DNA of 64,000 nt from JBEBVQ01 sp964527735 (lineage in GTDB: Bacteria > Bacteroidota > Bacteroidia > Chitinophagales > Chitinophagaceae): contig CAZGPG010000010.1 in NCBI GenBank assembly GCA_964527735.1, forward strand, positions 1 to 64,000. The letters are read 5' to 3'. Position 1 is the stretch's first letter. Each line of letters opens with the position of its first letter. Under the pieces are notes generated by a model. It was not told the DNA's origin. It saw only the letters and a list, made by a program, of their open reading frames with translations, and made no database searches. Of this stretch, positions 59,222-64,000 are shown piece after piece. The translations under genes and the position numbers were made by a program.

Positions 59222-62218
59222 TCATGGGATGCCGCCCTTACCTACATACAAACTAAAACGACCATTCCCACATTCATAAGACATGGCAGCACCAGCCTTC
59301 GCTGCTCTCATTTTCATATTTTTCAAACCCTGGCCTGACGAGCGGTCGGGCGCGCACTTTTCTACTCCGTCATTCATCACTTTCAGATGAAAGTCTCCCT
59401 GATCATAATGAAAAGAAACATCTACTCTTGTGGCCCGGGCATGTTTCATAATATTATGCACAGCCTCCCTGAAGATGAGATATATCTGCTGACGGATTTC
59501 CGCGGACATCTTCTGTTTGTGCGATACGGCTTCAGAAGAAAAATGAAGTTCTATATTAGCCGGGAGAAAGACTTCCTCTGCGTGCTCCCGGATACGATCC
59601 GAAAGGCTGCCCGGAAAATCATTACGCACATCAATAGCCCAGAGGATATCACTCATGGAAGATGTCGCATCCCGGCTAAGTGCCACTATTTTATCCAATT
59701 TCTTCTCATTTGCCTCGCCCACGTTCCCGCTGATGCTCAGGTTGCCGGAAAACAGGGCTATTTCCGTAAGCAAGCTGCCCACATCATCATGCAGATCGCT
59801 GGCAATTTGCAACCGCAGCCGTTCCAGGGCTTTCATGTTCCGCAGCTTCACATAGAAAAACAACACGATCATTCCGCCTGCAATAAGAAACAAAACAGGG
59901 TAAAACCACCAGGTCTTGTATATAGGTTGTTTTACAACCAGATGAAACAGCAATTCATTGGCAGACGGCGTGCCCCCCGCGCTCATTGCCTTTACCTGGA
60001 TCGTATAGCGCCCATGGGGCATCCCGCCCAGCCGGATCACAGGATTTCCCTGAAGGGATACCCATTCACCGGACAGCTCCCGGATCCGGTATGAAAAACT
60101 ATTTTTTTCCGGATCCCTGTAATCACTAAGTCCCAGATTGAACACCAGCGGCGCATTGGAAGAATACATGGTAAGCTGTTCTCCCTCTCCTCTGAAATGT
60201 TGCATCGAAAATCTTTTTTCTCCCTTCTCCGCCCACCCTGAAACAGGAGTTACAAACAACCGCGGCACAGACGACACCCCGGAAGGTATCTGTTCCGGGT
60301 AAAAGGAAACAATTCCGTTTACACCTCCAAAATACATTTTGCCCGAGGGAGCGCGAAAGAACGAAGACTGATTAAACTCATTACTGTTTAACCCCTCCGA
60401 AATGTAATAGTTTGAAAAAAGCCCTTTTGTCTCATTATACCGGCTCAAGCCATTATAAGTACTAAACCATCTGTTACCAGCCCCATCGCTCAACATGCCG
60501 TATACGATATCGCTGCAGATACCGTCCCCGCCTTTATTCAGAACAGTGGCTGTGCCCCCGGAAAGATCAATGATGTTTATGCCGCTCCCGTTAGTGCCCA
60601 TCCATAGCTGCCCGTGCGCATCTTCTTCTGCAAAGAAGATATCATTATTGGAAAGCGCCGGATCTGATTGCATATGCATATGTTTCAATACGCCTTTTTT
60701 CGTATGGACAAGGAATACACCATTGTCTGTAGATACCCACAGCAGATCCGGAGATGCTGCCCTGGAAATATGACGCACAATGCACCTGCCTACATTGTAC
60801 TTATCGCTGCGATGATGCACAATAGCTCCGGTGGATAAATGGTAACTAACCAGGCCATTATTGGAACCGATCCATATCACTCCATTGCCATCACTGCACA
60901 AAGCATAAGTCCGGGTGATATTTTTAAGATTGTTTCTGCTATAAAAGTCTATCTCAAACCTTCTCCTTTTTTTATCAAATCTGTAAAACGGTATAAAATG
61001 AGATGCTACATAAATATACCCATCGCCCCCATCCAACAGGGCAAAAGGTGTAGCGGGAATTTTCTTCGAATCATAGTCAATCACTTCCTGGCGTTCCCAT
61101 ACTCCCTCAGGATGCGAAAAATAATACAACCCAAAACCGCCGCCGGCCCAGATGCTCCCGTCTATATCTGCAATAATACCGCGCATAGTAGCCGGAGGAG
61201 ACAGATCGCGCAATAAAGGCTCAAAAAGCTCTGTATCTTCCTGTATTTTTATAATGCCGCTAGTGGTTCCAACCCACAGTATCCCCTCCTCATCCATGAA
61301 AACACAGGAAATACGGCTGTGTGTTTTTAAAAATAACGGGTATTTGCCTGCAATATCTTCCACCTGTCCTGTATTCAGATTTACAGACATGAGCTGTTTA
61401 GGCCCATAAGACACATATAACACACGTCCCCAAATATCAAATAACAATGGCTCTTCAGACCATCCATTTCCCTCCGCCACCGCCCGCGATACAAGATATT
61501 CCGTTTCTTTCCCCCGGTGCATACAGGACAAGTAGTTCCTGTACGCAATAAAGACGGTATCTCCATAGTTTTCCGTAAAAAAAGGAACATCGCTATATCC
61601 GTAACCGACAGATATTGTATCTACCTTTCCTGACAATAGCGATACCCGGAACAGCCCTGAATTATAATAGGTACAAAACAGCAGTGAGGAGTCTGTTTCC
61701 CAGGCAAGGTCCCGGGCATATAACCAGATACGCTCGCCCTCATTCCGCAGTCTGAATTTCAGGCTTACATCCTTCCTTAGCGGATCTGCAACCGCAATCT
61801 CGCCTGTCTGGTAGGCTACATATACAGCCTTACCCGGCGCTGCCAATAAAGCGGTGATACGGCCGCCTTTCCATTCTTCTGTTGCACCCAGATACCTGAG
61901 ATTCCCGCCATCTTCAATAGCATACAGCCCTTTATCAGTACCAACCCATATCGTGTTTTGCGCTTCCTGATATGCCAGGTGGGTGATTACCAGTTTGCTC
62001 AACTCATGGTACGGCCTGGTAAAATGATATCCGTCATACATATTCAAACCGTTTGCCGTACCGACCCACATCAAACCCTCACGGCTTTTTACAATCCCGG
62101 TGATATTGTCATTCGACAAGCCCTTTGCCTTTTGCAGCACCTCAATTTTTGCATGGAGCACAGATATGTTAATGGCAAGCAGGATAATACTCCAGACGCA
62201 AAATTTTACATGTATCAT
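59222..62218 (-). CDS. Two-component regulator propeller (reg_prop) sensor histidine kinase
   Basis: 998 aa. The signal peptide ends near 23 (SVLHAK). A periplasmic double beta-propeller of reg_prop repeats occupies about 25-650 (GLMWVGTANGLNMYDG, NTIWVGTDKGLYAIED, GILWVGTTSGIIKI, GVIWIGSNNGLVSYH, GQLWMGTNGSGINI). A Y_Y_Y domain follows (about 680-765; SYRIRELSGEWVSLQG), one membrane helix (about 768-792), a HisKA_3 region with His810 (LHDDVGSLL) and a HATPase_c domain (N-box Asn922 in AVHNIMKHARA; GQGLKNMKMRAAKAGA). It lacks the AraC and receiver modules of hybrid HTCS proteins. Such propellers usually sense glycans or other extracellular ligands; the ligand is unknown. Confidence 0.95.
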   Translation of the reverse strand: MIHVKFCVWSIILLAINISVLHAKIEVLQKAKGLSNDNITGIVKSREGLMWVGTANGLNMYDGYHFTRPYHELSKLVITHLAYQEAQNTIWVGTDKGLYAIEDGGNLRYLGATEEWKGGRITALLAAPGKAVYVAYQTGEIAVADPLRKDVSLKFRLRNEGERIWLYARDLAWETDSSLLFCTYYNSGLFRVSLLSGKVDTISVGYGYSDVPFFTENYGDTVFIAYRNYLSCMHRGKETEYLVSRAVAEGNGWSEEPLLFDIWGRVLYVSYGPKQLMSVNLNTGQVEDIAGKYPLFLKTHSRISCVFMDEEGILWVGTTSGIIKIQEDTELFEPLLRDLSPPATMRGIIADIDGSIWAGGGFGLYYFSHPEGVWERQEVIDYDSKKIPATPFALLDGGDGYIYVASHFIPFYRFDKKRRRFEIDFYSRNNLKNITRTYALCSDGNGVIWIGSNNGLVSYHLSTGAIVHHRSDKYNVGRCIVRHISRAASPDLLWVSTDNGVFLVHTKKGVLKHMHMQSDPALSNNDIFFAEEDAHGQLWMGTNGSGINIIDLSGGTATVLNKGGDGICSDIVYGMLSDGAGNRWFSTYNGLSRYNETKGLFSNYYISEGLNSNEFNQSSFFRAPSGKMYFGGVNGIVSFYPEQIPSGVSSVPRLFVTPVSGWAEKGEKRFSMQHFRGEGEQLTMYSSNAPLVFNLGLSDYRDPEKNSFSYRIRELSGEWVSLQGNPVIRLGGMPHGRYTIQVKAMSAGGTPSANELLFHLVVKQPIYKTWWFYPVLFLIAGGMIVLFFYVKLRNMKALERLRLQIASDLHDDVGSLLTEIALFSGNLSISGNVGEANEKKLDKIVALSRDATSSMSDILWAIDVRNDFPGSLSDRIREHAEEVFLPANIELHFSSEAVSHKQKMSAEIRQQIYLIFREAVHNIMKHARATRVDVSFHYDQGDFHLKVMNDGVEKCAPDRSSGQGLKNMKMRAAKAGAAMSYECGNGRFSLYVGKGGIP

Positions 62219-62232
62219 TTCTTCAAACGGGA

Positions 62233-62409
62233 ATGATTTTGAGCAAGTCAGAAAAAGCCAATTTAAACATTTTTAAAAAATTAAGGCAGAAAAAACAAAT
62301 GCAGGAATACGAAAATACACTGGAACAACAATGTTCAAACGAAAAACACACGCACATCACGCCTCCGGTTACAGCCAAATCCACCCTTGTTTCAAATTAT
62401 AATTGTTAA
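62233..62409 (+). CDS. Possible 58-aa small protein
   Basis: ATG at 62233 opens 58 codons to TAA at 62407-62409. The peptide is Lys/Gln/Asn-rich, with a helical part (IFKKLRQKKQMQEYENTLEQQ) and a polar tail ending SNYNC. There is no signal peptide or membrane segment. It starts 15 bases from the divergent kinase start. The region is AT-rich, so chance is a real alternative. Confidence 0.3.
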   Translation: MILSKSEKANLNIFKKLRQKKQMQEYENTLEQQCSNEKHTHITPPVTAKSTLVSNYNC

Positions 62410-62446
62410 AAACAGTACCTTGCATTGTATAGTACCATTCTTTACC

Positions 62447-62454
62447 TACATTTG
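62447..62454 (+). promoter_or_regulatory. -7 promoter element of the PadR-PspC operon
   Basis: TACATTTG, with a TTG/ATTG-type -33 word at about 62420-62427 (19-base spacer) and the PadR start at 62473. Confidence 0.55.
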
Positions 62455-62472
62455 TAAAATAAGCATAAGGGT

Positions 62473-62802
62473 ATGACTATCGGGAATACGGAATCGCAAA
62501 TGCGTAAAGGACTGTTGGAGTTGTGCATTCTGGGTATCATCCGCAGAGAGAAAGAGGCGTATCCGAGCGACATCCTGGAACAACTGAAGAAGGCCAGGAT
62601 GGTAGTGCTGGAAGGCACATTATATCCACTGCTGACACGACTAAAAAATGCCGGGATGCTGGATTACCGCTGGGAAGAATCACCCGCCGGTCCGCCACGG
62701 AAATACTATTCCCTTACCCGCACTGGACTGAAATTCTATATGCAGCTTCTTGCCGCATGGCAGGAACTGCGCCATACCGTTGACCATATTACTGAACCAT
62801 AA
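62473..62802 (+). CDS. PadR family transcriptional regulator
   Basis: 109 aa winged-helix repressor of the short PadR class. MRKGLLELCILGIIRREKEAYPSDILEQL (about 11-39) is the typical N-terminal helix pair, VVLEGTLYPLLTRLKNAGMLDYRWEES is the recognition helix and wing, and GPPRKYYSLTRTGLKFY the second wing. It stands 13 bases upstream of the PspC-domain gene; such pairs are common in Bacteroidota and the regulator probably represses its own operon. Confidence 0.95.
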   Translation: MTIGNTESQMRKGLLELCILGIIRREKEAYPSDILEQLKKARMVVLEGTLYPLLTRLKNAGMLDYRWEESPAGPPRKYYSLTRTGLKFYMQLLAAWQELRHTVDHITEP

Positions 62803-62815
62803 CAAATCCACCTTT

Positions 62816-63487
62816 ATGCAGCGCATCATCCAGATTAACATAGCAGGGCGCCTCATCCCGATAGAAGAAGACGCCTACCTGTCGCTGAAAGCGTATATCA
62901 CCTCGCTCGAACAGCAGTTTGCAAACGAAGAAGGGAAAGACGAGATCATCCAGGACATTGAATACCGGATCGCGGAGCTGTTCAGCTTCCGCCTCCAGGC
63001 CGGCTCACCGGCGATTGACCTCGCCGATGTCCGGAAAGTGGAAGAAACACTGGGTCCGGCGCATGACCTCGGCGACCACAACAATTATATCAATCCGAAC
63101 GTGCCGGCACATTATACCGGAACGAAAAACAAAGAAAAAACAAGCAGCGGCAACGCGCACAGGCGGCTATACCGGGATCCGCACAACAGGATGCTGGGTG
63201 GCGTATGCGGCGGGATTGGCCGGTATTTTGATATAGACCCCGTGATCATACGACTGATCTTTGCCCTGTTTGCGATATTCGGTGGCGCGGGGATCCTGGT
63301 ATATATCGTAGCCTGGGTGGTAGTACCGCTCGCAAAGACACCGCAACAGCTTAATGATATGGATTCGGGAAATCCGCCAAGCATTCATGACATGGCGCAG
63401 AATATGGGAGAAGAGTTATTCGCACTCAAGAAACGCGCAGAAAAAATGAGCCGGGAACTGAAAGATTTCTTCAGCCGGAAAAAATAA
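62816..63487 (+). CDS. PspC domain-containing membrane protein
   Basis: 223 aa. Start at 62816 (MQRIIQINIAGRLIPIEEDAY) fits the family; the open frame reaches back to 62750 inside padR without likely coding content. Residues 1-85 form a domain found beside PspC in Bacteroidota (EGKDEIIQDIEYRIAELF). PspC is at about 112-175: RRLYRDPHNRMLGGVCGGIGRYF, then one long hydrophobic helix pair (VIIRLIFALFAIFGGAGILVYIVAWVVV). The C-terminus is a charged helix (ELFALKKRAEKMSRELKDFF). Probably an envelope-stress protein, repressed by the linked PadR protein. Confidence 0.92.
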   Translation: MQRIIQINIAGRLIPIEEDAYLSLKAYITSLEQQFANEEGKDEIIQDIEYRIAELFSFRLQAGSPAIDLADVRKVEETLGPAHDLGDHNNYINPNVPAHYTGTKNKEKTSSGNAHRRLYRDPHNRMLGGVCGGIGRYFDIDPVIIRLIFALFAIFGGAGILVYIVAWVVVPLAKTPQQLNDMDSGNPPSIHDMAQNMGEELFALKKRAEKMSRELKDFFSRKK

Positions 63488-63558
63488 CGGCAACGCGTCT
63501 CTGCGTTTCTGTAATTCATGTAAAAACTGCTTAACTTTAGGCAGCTAAATACGCCCGG

Positions 63559-63894
63559 ATGCTCCATACTGAAGAACCCATGGTCAACGTTATCGCTGTG
63601 CTGAGAGCACGGGGATACACTGAGGATTTCAACCTCCTGGAAGAAAATCTTTCTTATAAAAAAGGTGGAGAACCGGTAGATCTGAAAGACATCGTTATTG
63701 ATAAAATATACCGGTTTTCGGGGATGAATGATGTGGCGGATGAATCTATCCTGTACGCTATGACGCATAAGAAAGACGGCGTGAAAGGTATATTTGTGAA
63801 CGGCTACGGCATTTATTCCGACGAAGGCGCCAACCGCATAATCAGCCGGATCGAAGTACAGGAAGACGATAACGATGACTGGCTTAGATCCTGA
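63559..63894 (+). CDS. Conserved small protein (often mislabelled phosphoribosylpyrophosphate synthetase)
   Basis: 111 aa, from ATG 63559; M8 is another possible start. ARGYTEDFNLLEENLSY (about 18-34) and the C-terminal KKDGVKGIFVNGYGIYSDEGANRII (about 72-97) are the conserved parts of a short Bacteroidota family. Databases sometimes give it the PRPP synthetase name, but it has none of that enzyme's motifs. Function unknown; cytosolic, and probably involved in a mixed alpha/beta fold. It follows the PspC gene by 71 bases with a weak -7 word (TAACTTTA, 63532-63539). Confidence 0.8.
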   Translation: MLHTEEPMVNVIAVLRARGYTEDFNLLEENLSYKKGGEPVDLKDIVIDKIYRFSGMNDVADESILYAMTHKKDGVKGIFVNGYGIYSDEGANRIISRIEVQEDDNDDWLRS

Positions 63895-63905
63895 TCAGCT
63901 GTTTT

Positions 63906-64000
63906 TTATTTCAGCAGCTCACACGGCTTGATGCCTGTGGCTTTCTTGAACGCCGTGCTGAAGTGGGAAATACTGCTGAAGCCAAGCTCGGCGGCCACGT
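63906..64000 (-). CDS. AraC-family transcriptional regulator, 3' end only
   Basis: The last 31 codons run in from the right edge and stop at TAA (63906-63908). They read VAAELGFSSISHFSTAFKKA then TGIKPCELLK, the second helix-turn-helix and end of an AraC-type DNA-binding domain (A-x-x-x-G-F-x-S-x-x-x-F-x-x-x-F-K-x-x-x-G). The ligand domain lies outside the window, so nothing can be said about its signal. Confidence 0.9.
   Translation of the reverse strand, partial: VAAELGFSSISHFSTAFKKATGIKPCELLK

Noticed and set aside
63559..63894. Phosphoribosylpyrophosphate synthetase
   Set aside because: Too short and without the PRPP-binding or ATP-binding motifs; the name appears to come from propagated annotation.

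Overview
The window is chromosomal DNA of a Bacteroidota bacterium, most likely order Chitinophagales (Chitinophaga/Taibaiella-like). The evidence is ten large secreted proteins with type IX secretion (T9SS) C-terminal sorting domains (six type A, four type B/CHU_C), Bacteroidota -7 promoters (TAnnTTTG), TPR-LuxR regulators, a reg_prop sensor kinase and a PNGase F relative. GC is near 50% apart from one AT-rich block at about 35.5-37.1 kb. A 10-N gap at 13206-13215 shows this is a draft scaffold. No rRNA, tRNA, CRISPR, phage or transposase gene was seen.

Layout. 0-6.6 kb: housekeeping and metabolism (SDR oxidoreductase, pirin, glycosyltransferase, pRiA4b ORF-3-like protein, miaA), then a sigma factor with a membrane protein that fuses an anti-sigma-like N-terminus to a trypsin-like protease. 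6.8-9.4 kb: a response regulator/TPR histidine kinase pair. 9.6-24 kb: five T9SS cargo genes (beta-helix protein, type B propeller protein broken by the gap, L-type lectin, 1577-aa multidomain adhesin, PNGase F-like protein). 24-24.9 kb: a gene-free cluster of short dispersed repeats. 24.9-31.2 kb: TPR-HTH regulator, grpE-dnaJ, GNAT/FemAB-like protein, LolC/E-type permease. 31.4-39.3 kb: an AraC-family gene, four direct repeats phased at exactly 21 bp, and two giant cargo genes that share the AT-rich mosaic block. 39.4-49.2 kb: OMP, purM, ZIP transporter, TraB, LysM-glucosaminidase lipoprotein, small OMP, an ompH/APC permease/hldA-like operon and ribF. 49.2-62.2 kb: a tandem intergenic repeat, a hypothetical protein, three more cargo genes (FG-GAP/ASPIC, type B propeller-Ig, kelch-Ig) and a reg_prop kinase with its response regulator. 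62.2-64 kb: PadR, PspC-domain protein, a small conserved protein and the 3' end of an AraC gene.

How it fits together. The accessory part is a store of exported surface and extracellular proteins (adhesion, glycan binding or deglycosylation), with several signal-transduction genes beside them (two NarL-type two-component systems, one sigma/anti-sigma-like pair, AraC regulators). No T9SS machinery gene is present, so secretion depends on genes elsewhere.

The most interesting items are the 21-bp-phased operator-like array between the AraC gene and a giant cargo gene; the AT-rich block that crosses a gene boundary and ends at domain junctions; the anti-sigma-like/trypsin fusion next to its sigma factor; a roughly 120-residue extracellular repeat I do not recognise; and the fold-back artefact that splits an otherwise intact cargo gene.
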